A DNA stretch of 64,000 bases. Origin: Amoebidium appalachense. Taxonomy: Eukaryota > Ichthyosporea. The notes beneath the pieces were generated by a model, which did no database searches, was not told where the DNA came from, and saw only the letters and a list, made by a program, of their open reading frames with translations. Position numbers and translations under genes: made by a program. This document shows, in pieces, positions 12,117-23,300 of the stretch (its first letter is position 1; every line of letters starts with the position of its first letter). The DNA is taken from NCBI GenBank assembly GCA_963693365.1, contig CAVNZM010000015.1:3906001-3970000 (forward strand). The letters run 5' to 3'.

Positions 12117-12490
12117 AAGCTGCCTTAATATGTGTTGTTTACATCCATCCACGTACAGCCTCCTTTTATAGCAATATGTAAGCATTTGGAACAATGATTA
12201 ATTATAACAAGCCGCCGTTAAAATTGTTGTTTACATCCATCCACGTACAGTCCCCTTTTCTGGCTATATTAATAAATTTAGAACAATGATTAATTTTAAC
12301 AAGCCGCCGTGAAATTTGCTGTTTACATCCACCCACGTACAGTTCCCTTTTCTGGCAATAAAAAACAGTACAATGTTTATATTTCAACAAGCCGCCTTTA
12401 AATTTGTTGTTTACATCCATCCACGTACAGTCCCCTTTTCTGGCAATCAAAAAAATCAGTACAATGTTGTTTTAACAAGCCGCCTTGATA
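12117..12490. repeat. minisatellite, unit about 90 bp, four copies
   Basis: The core GTTTACATCCATCCACGTAC recurs at about 12136, 12228, 12320 and 12408 (spacing 88-92 bp). Each is followed by CCCCTTTTCTGGC, an AT-rich spacer and AACAAGCCGCC. The same unit reappears at 27.1-27.9 kb. Confidence 0.9.
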
Positions 12491-13097
12491 TTTAACACAT
12501 AATGGGAGAAATTGTAAACTTTACAATGTTGGGTAATCCACAACAGCCTATCTATATAGTTGTCTGTATAGTAAAATGCTAGGACCGGTAGGTGCAACTT
12601 CCCATGAAATGGGAATGATTTACTGATGTCAAAAGGCAATCGGCAAACACGGAGGCAAGATGCAAAGGGAAGGGAAGGGAAGGAAACACCAGTCGAACGC
12701 TGTCATTATAGCTCATCTCAGGTTTAAACCAAAACCCTGCCGGCACTGCCGGCAGAACACACCTGCCTTCCAATCTTATTAAATGGACCGATTTCATATA
12801 TGTACACAGGGAACCGGAGAATTATTCTAGCCGGCTTAGATACAAGCAAAATCGGCAGACAGGCCTGTGGTTTACCGTTTTCGATAGATCATACATGAGC
12901 TAACACATGCTTACATGCTTGCCGCGCGCCTATTTGTGCTTACAGGGTTACCAGGAAGACCATGCAGTGTGCCAAATTTCACGAACCAACACCTGAAAAT
13001 AAGAAGGGAAAACATGTGTCTGGAGATTGGGACAAGCAGAAGAGAAATGGATAACGGACTCAGAACGAACGTCTATGGAATATAAAATCATGGTCAG
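12491..13097. other. no gene recognised
   Basis: Unique sequence without a supported exon. Short open frames show no domain or splice evidence. Confidence 0.4.
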
Positions 13098-13270
13098 GGG
13101 ACTCTGAGAGTCTAATCCCCCCTGCAAGACACCATCAAAATGCACTCATATGAAGAAGGTAAAACTCATTCCCTGGACTCTGAGAGTCTACTTCTCCCTG
13201 CAGACACCATCGTAACGCACTCATAAGTAGAAAGAAAAACAGACTTCATGGATTCTGAGAGTCCATTTCC
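13098..13270. repeat. degenerate minisatellite, unit about 76 bp, three copies
   Basis: CTCTGAGAGTC recurs at about 13102, 13178 and 13253 (third copy ATTCTGAGAGTC), the first two followed by a CCCTGCA(A)GACACCATC segment. The third copy is the most diverged. Confidence 0.75.
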
Positions 13271-14009
13271 TAGAGCAGAACATACTAATCAACCACATAT
13301 TGTAAATGCTCAAAATATCGACCAGACTTTGAAAGTACGGGGTGGTTTTGTATATGAAGTACACTGGGACCGTTTGAATTCATCGAAAGAAAACAGACAA
13401 CACAACACACACGAGTACTCCAACATTTAATTAAGACATACTACGAAATTTCCAGGGTGTCCGTTGCCGAAATATATTCATAACAAGAAGAATCTCTCAT
13501 TCATATAAGGTCGTTTAACACAATGGAGAGGCCAGGACTCTTTGTCGTAAGTCAACATATCTACACCGTGGAGGCAGTTTGCTATAACGAAGTATGCCAA
13601 TTACGATTTCATTCCAAGGATAGCAATACCATACGCATTCGTGTGAAGGTCTATTGACGGTCATTCGAGTTATAACAGACACCATACAGAATATTACTAT
13701 CCCTTGCGAGGGTTTCCGAAGGATGGTATTTATTTCTTGATGCTGTATATGGGTACCCTTGGTCGTTTTGCGGGGACTGGCACCTCCGTAGATGCTCGGC
13801 GCTTGTGTGTTTGTCCTGATGGGTAACGATACAACTTTAGTTACAACCAACCCTCAAAAATTCCTGCATACGTGCTTCATGAATTTCACACACACACTCA
13901 CACAAGCTTTCTCTCTGTCACTCTCTCTCTTGCTGTCTATCTCTATCTCTATCTCCCTCTCTATCATCATCTCTTCTCCCCCTCTCACTCGCTGTCGCTC
14001 TCTCCCCCC

Positions 14010-14084
<75 letters not shown>

Positions 14085-14293
14085 CCCCCCCCCCCCCCCC
14101 CCTCCCCCGTCTCTCTCTCTCCCTCTTAGCCCTACCTCCCTATCTCCGAATCTCCCTATTTCACTCGGACATGCAAATGCACATACACTGCACAGAAAAT
14201 GGCATAGACATTTGTCTCCCAAAAGCCCGTTTAGCATCACCACAAACAGGCTATGGAAACAGGCTATGGAATAATGCCAGTCGAGATACGTAC
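13271..14293. other. no gene recognised; (CT)n and poly-C
   Basis: 13271-13900 is unique sequence with only unsupported open frames. 13914-14120 is a (CT)n array ending in poly-C. Confidence 0.5.
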
Positions 14294-14440
14294 CCGTCTT
14301 TGACATCACGAGCGGTTCGTTTTCTAAATCACTTGACACGTCGTTTTGGAGACTGTTGGTGTCACCATCTGATTTGCTGGCCACACTGCCGGGGTTCTTG
14401 ATGTTGTCGTTGTTGCTATTGCTCTCTGCGCTGTTGATGT
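14294..14440 (-). CDS. acidic Ser/Asn-rich exon of the minus-strand gene
   Basis: On the minus strand, acceptor AATGCAG and donor GTACGT bound 147 bp (49 codons), phase 1 to phase 1. The peptide is rich in Ser, Asn and Asp (for example SDGDTNSLQNDVSSDLENE) with no cysteine, so probably disordered. It matches the exon at 15,202-15,261 in phase and composition. A downstream terminal exon was not found. Confidence 0.5.
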
Positions 14441-14652
14441 CTGCATTGTGAATGTCAGTCCGAGTTCAGAGCCAATGCTCAGATAATGATTCGAAATGAT
14501 TTTGTTGGTGTGGGTGGGGAAGCCTCAGAAGGAGTTTGTAACTTCTTTCAAGTCGAAAATTTTATCACCATTGTCGTTTTTCTGCCCATGCCCATAGGAA
14601 ATGTGGAGGTGGTGGTGGTTGTGGTGTTTGTGGTGGTCTGATGTGTGTGTGT

Positions 14653-14691
<39 letters not shown>

Positions 14692-14768
14692 ATGCCATGT
14701 TTGTGGGGGGGGGGGGGGGGGGGGGGGGGCACCCGTGCATGTCATTGGCCGTGTGCTGGTTTGTGTTT

Positions 14769-14847
<79 letters not shown>

Positions 14848-14850
14848 CAT
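14653..14850. repeat. poly-G pair and (TG)n array
   Basis: Poly-G at 14653-14690 and 14706-14729, then (TG)n at about 14770-14846. Confidence 0.95.
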
Positions 14851-15163
14851 GTGCATGTGCATGTGCATGTGTGGACGTCTGTCTCTGTGTACATGTTTAA
14901 ATTATCTGCTTTAAAGCTCGGAAACGTATTGTTTTGGGTTGATCAAATATGGGTTGTCAGTTCGGGGATGGTATTGGCCTAAGCAAGTTACACTCCTGTC
15001 ATTCAATCGTGTTCATTTTACCTTTTTGCAAGATCAAGAAGCAAGAAAGTCAGGAAATGGATTATAGGGTTATGGTTTTCTTTTATTTATTTGTTTTGTT
15101 TTGCTTTTGTTCTTTTTATTTTTTATTTTTTATTTTTTATTTTTATTCTTTATTTTTTTTTTT

Positions 15164-15194
<31 letters not shown>

Positions 15195-15201
15195 TCCTCA
15201 C

Positions 15202-15261
15202 CTGAATCGGGTGAGTCTGCACCATCCTGCTCCTCAGGGGATTCGTCTACGGCTGGTGCAC
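15202..15261 (-). CDS. short acidic phase-1 exon of the minus-strand gene
   Basis: On the minus strand, acceptor CCGTATAG and donor GTGAGG bound 60 bp, 20 codons, phase 1 to phase 1. The peptide APAVDESPEEQDGADSPDSG is acidic. The intron starts with a C-run on the sense strand, as in the plus-strand gene at 21.6-26.1 kb. Confidence 0.55.
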
Positions 15262-15494
15262 CTATACGGTATAGTGTTTTTGCGCATGTGCGTGTGTGTG
15301 GGGATGTGTGGGGGTGTGCGTGGTGGAGGGGGTGGGGGTGGGGTGGGGATGGGGGGGGGGGGGGGGGGGGGAGGGGGGATTGGCCGTGAGGAACTGTTTG
15401 ACATATTATGAGATAGCATGAAGGGTTTGCTAATGGGGTAGACTATTTGTAGGAGAGACAGATTGTCGCTGAGAGAAACACACATAATGAAGGG

Positions 15495-15749
15495 TTAGTG
15501 TTGGTGGGTGGTGGGATGGGATGTGGGTATGTTTTTTTTTTTTTTTTTTTTTTTTTTTGGGGGGGGGGGAGAATACAGACACAACATACAAGTAAACGAG
15601 TACAGGATTCTAGGGTGTGTTTCCATGATTTTGGGCCATAACAAAGTCCAGCGGTTTGCGGGTCTATTGAATGACGATGTGGACTGAGAAGACACCTTGA
15701 AGGTGTTTGTGAGACTTGTGACTCGTGCCGGGCATAATTTTAAGTGCAT
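15495..15749 (-). other. possible further exon of the minus-strand gene
   Basis: An open minus-strand frame includes the non-repetitive stretch NRPANRWTLLWPKIMETH. It lies between stronger exons of the same strand, but splice sites could not be fixed and the rest of the frame runs into a homopolymer. Confidence 0.25.
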
Positions 15750-16081
15750 GTATGTCTAGGGGTGTTGAGGGTTGAGGAGAGAGTTGAGGGGGGAAAGGGG
15801 GTGGAGAAGGGGGGGGGGTGGGGGGTGGGGGTGGTGGTGGTGGGGGGGGGGGGGGGGGGGAGGAAGGTTTTAAAACTTAGTACTAAAGTCGATGCAGTCT
15901 CCACATCTATTTATGGAACAGAACTCCACAACAGTTACCATAGTAAAGTATACAGTAACAGCCGATATGTTAACGGATTCTGTTTCAATCATGTTGAAGG
16001 AAGTGATCTCGAAAGATACAAGGGGAGGAGAGTGGGAGAATGGAAGTAGGACGGGTACGGTGTGTGTATGAGGGTGTAGGG

Positions 16082-16110
16082 GTTTAAAGTGAATATGGGC
16101 GGGTCACGGT

Positions 16111-16141
<31 letters not shown>

Positions 16142-16249
16142 CGAAGGGTGGGGGGAGGGGGGGGGGGGGGTTTGAGAAAGGCAGGAGGAAGGGGGGAGGG
16201 GGGAGAAAGAGGGGGAGAGGGGGGGTGAGGGTGGGGGGAAGGGGTTTGT

Positions 16250-16321
<72 letters not shown>
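16082..16321. repeat. G-rich low-complexity block
   Basis: Long poly-G runs (16111-16141, 16250-16321) broken by A, on the sense strand seen as poly-C just downstream of the donor at 16324. Proline-rich frames here are artefacts. Confidence 0.9.
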
Positions 16322-16324
<3 letters not shown>

Positions 16325-16552
16325 CTTCGCCGGTTCGGGGATGGCCTCGGGGTTGTAACTGTCGGTGGGGTTGACAATTATGAGAACAATTTCACCCTTC
16401 TTGGCGTTTGAGTACGGGCTTGGATTCTTCCACTCTGCCAAGCGTGCCCGTTTCCCAGGGCCCCGGTACGCCCCTGAGCATGGTGCTTTGAAGGGCTTGT
16501 CCTGCCGCAAGCTGGGCAGCGGATCCTCAATCGGCTCTGGCTCGACAGCCAC
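16325..16552 (-). CDS. conserved-looking exon of the minus-strand gene
   Basis: Minus-strand acceptor ACCAAACAG, donor GTCCCC. 228 bp, 76 codons, phase 0 to phase 0. It starts VAVEPEPIEDPLPSL and has a basic middle (GPGKRARLAEWKN) followed by a hydrophobic strand (GEIVLIIVNPTD). The phase-0 start fits an upstream exon ending at 16,980 with a CAG codon (EPKQ). I do not recognise the family. The donor is weak, and the intron then runs into pure C. Confidence 0.5.
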
Positions 16553-16979
16553 CTGTTTGGTATGTATTGGTTAGTTATTAAAGGGGAAATGCGCGTCATG
16601 CAAACTTCTATAAAATTGACCATGTCATCGTGCAACCGTACCTAGGCCTAACAGCACATACCAGGGCAGGGTGGGTCACGTTGTGTGTATGAGGGTGTTT
16701 GTGTGTTTGAAGGAAGGGGGGGGGGGGGGGGGGGGGGGGGAGAGAGAGGGGGGGGGGGGGTTGCCGGTTCTAGGACGGTATTGGCCTTACACAAGTCATG
16801 CAAATCATGTCCTTCAATGAGTTCATTTGTTCAATAGTCTTCCTAACTATTTGCAAATGTATGCGAGTGTGTGTTTGTGTCTACGTGTGTGTGTTGTGTG
16901 TATGTGCGTGTGTGTGCGTGTGCGTGTGCGTGTGTGTGTGCGTGTGTGTGCGTGTGTGTGTGTGTGTGTGCGTGTGTAC

Positions 16980-17371
16980 CTGTTTTGGTTCTGCTCCTCC
17001 AGCCTGGGCCAACTCTCTCTTTCGGTGTATGAATTCTAGGGTTCTTGTTAGATCAAACGATCCCCGTGTGTTAGGGCTGTAGCCAGCTCCCACAGTTTTA
17101 CTCTCCTTTCGGCCAGGCTGTACATCTCAAATAAAAGTGTTCGTGACTCCCGAACCTGGTCAATCGAGTACGGGTGCAATTCCAAACATCTGCCCTTTGA
17201 GCAACACCTTGGAGTTCGGGTCGATGCGGCCAACTCTATGTTTTCGTCAGAAAGGGCTGTGTCTCGCCTTTTCGTGCGTGTTGTCTGTGCACCGGGAGGT
17301 CGTTTCTGACCCGAGTACTTCCTGGTGGGCTTGAGCACCACCCTTTGCACGTTCGCCAAACTTAAAGCCAT
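16980..17371 (-). CDS. N-terminal segment of the minus-strand gene, with a cysteine motif
   Basis: The methionine at 17,371 opens 107 codons with a basic start and the motif CCSKGRC followed by a helix ([18 protein letters not shown]). This resembles the CC-K-C...R...W segment I associate with N-terminal regions of transposase-like proteins in algae and invertebrates; that link is from memory. The frame stops near 17,048, but an overlapping frame continues to a donor at 16,979 (EPKQ, phase 0), so either a frameshift or an unseen intron separates the two. This entry spans both. Confidence 0.45.
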
Positions 17372-17568
17372 TGCGTTGATTAGGCTATATCATGGTACTC
17401 ACCCAAGGACCACTGTACACAATGTACTACAACACATGTCTGATTGTGGCGCGGTCGTGAGTGTATCCCGCTTTTATATGACATGCATTGTACTGCATGC
17501 GCCAATAGGAATTCTCCCTCATTCGCTGTTCAACATGGTTCTTTTATGGCGGCGTCTCGTGAGGTTGA

Positions 17569-18227
17569 TATCGAGGGTAAACTTTGAAAGTACGCAAACA
17601 TTAACGTACAACCTTGATCAGTCGTCATCTACCGTGTGTACATACGGGGTGCATACTGTACGCCGCATGTACATTACACAAAAATATTGACAGTATGCGC
17701 CTGTGATAGTTTGCGTTGTTCAGGGGCCCGGCGGGGGGGGGGGGGGGGGGGGGGGGGGGGAGGGGAGGGGAGGGGGGGGGGGTGGGGGGGGGGGAGGAGG
17801 GGGGGGGGGGGGGGGGGTGTGTATGATCTCTACCGCAAGACGAAACCGGGTTACGGAACGATCTTGGTTTAGCAGCGTTAGCATAAATCACCTCGTTCTC
17901 CGGGCTCTGGTAGTCCGCGATCGACATCTAAACACGCGTGATCAGGTGTCATTTCGAGGAATATGGTATGTCCAATAGGAACGCAGCAGTATCATACGAC
18001 TTAATGGTGCTGGCGCACGTGCACCGAAAATCGGAGTTAGCATATGCCGGACATGTACATGGTCGTCGATCGAGTGGCCCGGGGCCGCCAAGTCTCATGA
18101 GGTTATCGAGCGTAAACTTTGGGAGTACGCAAACATTAACGTACAACCTTGATCAGTCGTCATCTACTGTGTGTACATATGGGGCCCGGGTGCATACTGT
18201 ACGCCACATGTACATTATACAAAAATA
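17569..18227. repeat. dispersed direct repeat of about 125 bp
   Basis: 17,569-17,691 and 18,103-18,227 are about 90% identical (shared GTAAACTTTG, TACGCAAACATTAACGTACA). They flank a poly-G block (17,733-17,817) and 280 bp of unique sequence with no gene. Confidence 0.8.
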
Positions 18228-18254
18228 TTTCGCCTCAGTGTAAACACACGATAT

Positions 18255-18285
<31 letters not shown>

Positions 18286-18873
18286 GAAGGGAGGGAGAAG
18301 AGAGAAGGCTTTGAGGGAATCGAAGGGAGACCTGAGGATGGGAGGAAGGGACTCTGAGAGAGGGCGGGAGGGAAAGGGGAGAGGGGGGAAAGTGAACTTC
18401 GAGAGAGACTGGGAGGGAGAGGGAAGGAGGGGGGGAAATGAGATACTGAGGGAGGGAGACTTGGACTGGCCAAGGGCCGTGACCAGAGGACTTGATAGAG
18501 CTTTGGCCTGGGGACTCCTAGGAAGGGGGGGGGGGGGGGGGAGGGGAGGGAGGGGCGGGGAGAGCCTCGGACTCTGAGGCTGACGGAGAAAGGGATGAGA
18601 GAGAGAGAGAGAGAGACGCAAGGGAGAGGGGGAGACAGAGAAAGAATGAGGGAGGGAGAGGGGGAGGGGGAGACGGAGAAAGAGTGAGAGAGGGAGATGG
18701 AGAGGGAGAGGGGGGGGGAGGAGGGGGGGAGAGAGCGAGAGAGAGACTGAGAGAGAGAGAGTGTGTGTGTGTGTGAGAGAGAGCTTGAGAGAGAGATGGG
18801 TAGATATATAAATATATATATGATATATACACTATATATATATATATATACCGCCATATGTATATATAAGCCT

Positions 18874-18932
<59 letters not shown>

Positions 18933-19015
18933 TGGAGGGAGAAAGGAAGAGAGACTCTGAGACAGAAAGAGAGAGAGAGAGAGAGGAGAGAGAGAACTTG
19001 AGGAGGAGACTGTAG
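18255..19015. repeat. G/GA-rich block with (TA)n
   Basis: Poly-G at 18,255-18,284, then imperfect GA/GGA sequence, a (TA)n stretch at 18,804-18,912 able to form a cruciform, then (GA)n. The long Ser/Pro-rich open frame on the minus strand is a translation of this repeat. Confidence 0.85.
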
Positions 19016-19056
19016 GAATCGATGAGACCCTGGAGGGAGCAGGGGAGGAAGTGTGG

Positions 19057-19322
19057 GGGGGGGAACCTTGGATCGAACCACAGAATGTGCTCACATGAGT
19101 TTCCTTTTTATTTTCAATACGGATATGTTGGTTTTATTGAACGGAAAACTTCTTACGATTCTGTCTCCCCTGGTCTCTTATGGGAAAAGCTTGCTGCACG
19201 GGGTGTACCACACTGCATTGGTGTTTTGTTAGAAGCACTCTTGTCTCAAACGTGTTACAATGTGCCCCATTAGGAAACAGTGCCAGTCTAGCTTCACTGT
19301 CAGACTGGGCCGGGGTGGGCGT

Positions 19323-19364
<42 letters not shown>

Positions 19365-19449
19365 AGGGGAAGGGGGGGGGGGGGGGGGGGACCTTGGATC
19401 GAGCCACAGAATGTGTTCACATGAGTTTTCTTTTTATTTTCAATACGGG
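19057..19449. repeat. 58-bp direct repeat pair
   Basis: ACCTTGGATCGA(A/G)CCACAG and the following AT-rich stretch occur at 19,065-19,122 and 19,391-19,448, each preceded by a G-run. Confidence 0.75.
19124..19273 (+). pseudogene. reverse-transcriptase fragment (LINE-like motif A region)
   Basis: A short frame reads VGFIERKTSYDSV, then LLWEKLAARGVP and a hydrophobic helix. This aligns by eye with RT motif A of non-LTR elements, F-x-D-x-x-x-A-F-D-x-V, followed by the LW-x-L-x-x-x-G-(I/V) segment. The first catalytic Asp position is Glu and the frame ends after about 50 codons. It is a dead fragment with no nearby LINE 3' end. Confidence 0.5.
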
Positions 19450-20215
19450 CGTGAATGGCTTGACATTGTCCTGCAAATACTTATCACACCTGGCACCCAA
19501 CACCACAAGTGGGCATCAGCACAGGTTACGTTTGTAAAACAGGCCAACCGCTATTTAGTAATGGGAATGCAATGTAAATCCGAAACCTAGTAACACAAAT
19601 CGCCTTTCCACAAAGATATGGTGGTACAGTGAAAACATAAAGAACAGGGAGCACCCAAGCCATTATATACCAACAGACCATTTCGTGAAGTCCAAAACCA
19701 ACATCCAACACTAAACGATTCAGTACAACCTAGAGCACTGTGCAATCATTCCTAGCTGCAGGTAAGCCTGAAGTTCATCGGCGGCCTCCAGATAGTCTGC
19801 ACGGGCACTACGTATGCGAGCGTCGTGCGTGGATGCAATGACAATTGTGTTAACGGTATCCACAATCTCCCTCGCAATCCCCCCCCCCTCCCCCTCCCCC
19901 CTCCCCCCCTCCCAAAAAATGTATGGCCTTTGGACGGACGTACCCCCCCACACACACACACACACGCACACACCCCAACACCCAACACACATACACACAC
20001 AAAACCATGTACACATGTGTACACCAGCCCACACACACACACACACACACACGAACACGAACATGCACATTCGCTCACACGCTTCCACCCACACTCGTAC
20101 GTGCCATCGCAATGTTGCAATGTTACATATAAAGACAGTGCACGCGACATCTTGAACACACACGCCATCCAAAGTGGTGTGACCGGCATAAATTGATTTT
20201 TATGCCCAGTTATCA
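19450..20215. other. no gene recognised
   Basis: Unique sequence with a C-rich stretch (19,880-19,915) and imperfect (CA)n (19,950-20,055). Open frames here derive from those repeats. Confidence 0.5.
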
Positions 20216-20998
20216 AATTTGATTGGCAAACCCGCTATCTCGAATGTTTGCCTGATGCTCTTCCATATGGAATGTTCGCGTGCTGCGGGCTTCTTTCGAT
20301 TGGGCTGTTACTCTACACGCAAGATTACAACATGTTTCCACATGAACCAGAATCCATGGTGGATTACCAGAGTCCCCTGCACCATGATAACGCGTCTCGC
20401 CGGCTGGCGTCCCTGTGAAAAGCCTCCCCCCCTCCCCCCCCCCCCCCCTCCCCAATGATCTTCCTATTGTTTAAGGACCATGTTTCCTCGTCCCGCTAGT
20501 ACTATTACATAGAGTACTATTACATAGCAACATTTACTTTCCATTCTACATAATTTTAATCCATTCAACAACGAAGTCCATACACCTGTGTCCTCGCAAT
20601 GTCATGGCAATCCAGCCCCCCCCACATATAAACACAGCGCACGCGATACCTTGAATGGAGCGCATAAATTGTGTGTCATTTTTCTTATGTCCCGTTAAAA
20701 TATTTTTTATGGCCCGTTATGGAGCGCATAAGTGAATGGAGCGCATAAATTGTGGGCCATTTTTCTTATGTCCCGTTATAATGATTTTTATGCCCCGTTA
20801 TCAAATTTGATTGGCAAACCCGCTATCTGGAATGTTTGCCTGATGCACTTCCATATAGAATGTTCGTGTGCCGCGGGCTTTTTCCGATTGGACTATTACT
20901 TTGCACGCACGTTTCCACATCAAGCAGAGTCTCCGGCGGACTACCAGAGCCCACGTCACCATCATAACGCGCCCAGTCGGCTCGCGTCGCTTTGAAAG

Positions 20999-21030
<32 letters not shown>

Positions 21031-21190
21031 TTTCCCCCCCGCACCATACAAAATCAAATTAGTGATATCCCTATTGTTGAAGGACCACGTTTCCTTCTCC
21101 CGCTAGTACTATGACATAGAGTGCTATTACATAGCAACATTTACTTTCAATTATACATACTTTTAATCCGAAGTCCATACATCTGTGTGG
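20216..21190. repeat. tandem duplication of a unit of about 590 bp
   Basis: Starting at AAATTTGATTGGCAAACCCGCTATCT, the stretch 20,215-20,590 recurs at 20,804-21,175 with about 85-90% similarity. The copies include the same poly-C run (20,427-20,453 and 21,001-21,030) and the same AT-rich end (TATTACATAGCAACATTTAC). A shorter direct repeat around ATTTTTCTTATGTCCCGTTA lies between them. No coding potential is seen. Confidence 0.8.
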
Positions 21191-21575
21191 TCGCAAGTTG
21201 TGGAATGCCCGCATGACGCGGGCCTCTAACGATTGGATAAAAACATAAGAAACTCAAGCAGTGCCAAGGAATGTTCGCCTGACACGGCCCGCACATGATT
21301 GACGGAGTGCTCTCTCTATTCAGTCGGGGCGTCCTCTAATTAGGAGATCACACAAAACACATGTTATCAACATCTTTGGGCCGGTCGACCTGGCATGCGG
21401 GACTCTCAAAGTCCACATGTACATACAAACGCCCCCCCCCCCCCCCCTCCCCCTCCCCTTCCACCCTCCCAAAACAATACACACATTACACCCATCCACC
21501 CCACTTGGGTTTGAATTGTACATACGTAGTTATAGAAGATTTCTACGAACTCCCTTTAGATAACATGTACAAACA
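21191..21575. other. no gene recognised
   Basis: Unique sequence with one C-rich run near 21,431-21,460, just upstream of the first exon assigned to the next gene. The promoter could lie here but no clear element is visible. Confidence 0.4.
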
Positions 21576-21905
21576 TTGCGTGACCCGCGCGCGCGGTTGT
21601 TCATGCATATGACACAAGCAAACCTCGTGATCTTATTGCGGGATCACCTTTTGGGTCCGACACTCACCAAACAAAAGGCGGTCGCATTCCAAATGCACGA
21701 GCACATTTTAACGCACACGCTAGCTGTTCAGAACACTGTCTTTCCAACAAGCAGTGTCGACATGCCGAACTTACGGGGTAGGGCCTCAGGGCCCGTAGGG
21801 CCCGGTGGCGAAACACTACGTGGGGTGTCGCCGCTTACTGCAGACTTGGACAGCATGATGCCTCTAGAAGAGGACGCAGATTCCTACATCATAACCCCTA
21901 AACAG
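21576..21905 (+). CDS. first recognised exon of the 21.6-26.1 kb gene
   Basis: An open frame ends at a donor (CAG then GTATGC) in phase 0. Possible starts are the Met at 21,576 or those at 21,603 and 21,609. The N-terminal third is hydrophobic and helical (LVILLRDHLLGP). The rest is Gly/Pro-rich and then acidic, ending SYIITPKQ. No family recognised. The next exon continues in phase 0, and both CAG-ending junctions (TPKQ here, EPKQ in the minus-strand gene) are alike. Confidence 0.5.
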
Positions 21906-22096
21906 GTATGCATTGCGTCTTACCACCACTCCCTGTTTCGGTCGCAGGTACCGCTTTACTCTGAGTAGGCTATCCGTTTGCTTGACAATGTATGGTATCG
22001 ATGCATGTGTGCCCCTAACTTTGAGCTACGTAAGACCGACTGAACACAAAGGTACCTTCTCACATTAGGGGTTTGTGCTGGTGCGGGGTCACTCAG

Positions 22097-22516
22097 GTCG
22101 GATGGCAGGAGGACCTGGAGAGGAACCTTTTTGTATTCCGCGGGCACATTCAATTAACAGAAAAATCAATCAAACACGTGCGAAGGCTGGCTAGCAACCA
22201 CATTGCTCAAACGATTTTGGTGAACGATACGGTTGACGTCCACGATAACGATGGGACGCGTTTCTCTGTTCCTCTGACCCCGAAAGACCCTCTGTTAAAA
22301 ACTTGGTATGATGAAATCAGGCATTTTCTGGGAGACAACGGCCTACCATGCAATCTCAAGATTTCCGGTCTCTCAGTTATAGGCAGCAAGCCCAACGGTT
22401 CACCCCAGGTGTGCCACTGGGATCACAATGTCCATGAGATATTGAAGAAACAAGCCCCATGGCAAGATATACCGTGGTCAATATTCTATCACACTTTGCC
22501 ACATGTCATGCCTTGA
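22097..22516 (+). CDS. possible 2OG/Fe(II) oxygenase-like segment
   Basis: Acceptor GGGGTCACTCAG gives a phase-0 start. The frame runs to a stop at 22,514-22,516, although a donor before that stop is likely if the acidic exons downstream belong to the same protein. The frame looks coding throughout, for example the segments LKTWYDEIRHFLGD, LKISGLSVIGSK and NGSPQVCHWDHN. The Gly-Ser-Pro-Gln-x-x-His-x-Asp string and the following IPWSIFYHTL strand resemble the HxD metal motif and next strand of a jelly-roll oxygenase. The distal histidine and the 2OG-binding Arg are not seen. Function is inference. Confidence 0.45.
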   Translation, partial: VGWQEDLERNLFVFRGHIQLTEKSIKHVRRLASNHIAQTILVNDTVDVHDNDGTRFSVPLTPKDPLLKTWYDEIRHFLGDNGLPCNLKISGLSVIGSKPNGSPQVCHWDHNVHEILKKQAPWQDIPWSIFYHTLPHVMP

Positions 22517-22680
22517 TTATAGAATCTGATGGACCTGGCAGTCAAGCATCCATGTTCCAGTGTAATTTTCTTTGCCGGGTTTGACAGAATTCGTTAGTTT
22601 AGTGTATGATAAAGCACATACGTGTAGGATAAGGCAAATATTTTGTATTTTCGTCTTTGTCTGACTATTCACTGAAACAG

Positions 22681-22848
22681 AATCTGAGGAGGAACCCGTG
22701 GACGAGGAGAAACAAATCCAGTTCACTACCCGGGCCACACAACAATCCCAAGGCACAGCCGGCAGTACTACCCACAATGACAACAGCAGGGTGAAACCGC
22801 CCTCGTCGACTGCTGCCTCACCTCAGCCCACGGGTCCTGTGCCACAAC
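22681..22848 (+). CDS. acidic/Ser-Thr-rich phase-1 exon
   Basis: Acceptor CACTGAAACAG, donor GTAGCC leading straight into poly-C. 168 bp, 56 codons, phase 1 to phase 1. Starts SEEEPVDEEKQ and then becomes Gln/Ser/Thr/Pro-rich, so probably disordered. Confidence 0.6.
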
Positions 22849-23300
22849 GTAGCCCCCCCCCCCCCCCCCCCCCCCAAACCAAAAGAAAATAAGCGGAAGT
22901 GCTGAACTCCGAACTAAAAAAAGAACATCCCCCCTCCCGTATCCCCCCTCCCCCCTCCCACAACCCAAACATAACAAATACCTATCAACCGATGTGTGTG
23001 AGAGGGTCACATGCTTGAAACTTAAGAAGAGATTTTATTTTCCTGCATCGTTTGTAGGCATCAGGTTACAAACTGTGAGATGGAGTCTCATCTTCCCAGA
23101 GCATGCATACACTCGTGACACTACACATACAAAATGAGACGGTGTGTGTGGAAAAACCGTATACAGGTAAACTATGGCCTATTTTTAGTTTCGTAATGAT
23201 GTTGGTGGTCATGTCTAGTTCTATTCGTTACCACGTCAATATCTTCATCATGATTCCTGGCATTTTATTTTCGGTGTAATACATCAACATCAACTGACAG

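Noticed and set aside
13515-13850. 111-codon minus-strand frame with mixed composition
   Set aside because: No domain, splice support or relation to neighbouring exons was seen.
15989-16377. Poly-proline frames downstream of the exon ending at 16,325
   Set aside because: They are homopolymer C read on the minus strand after the splice donor.
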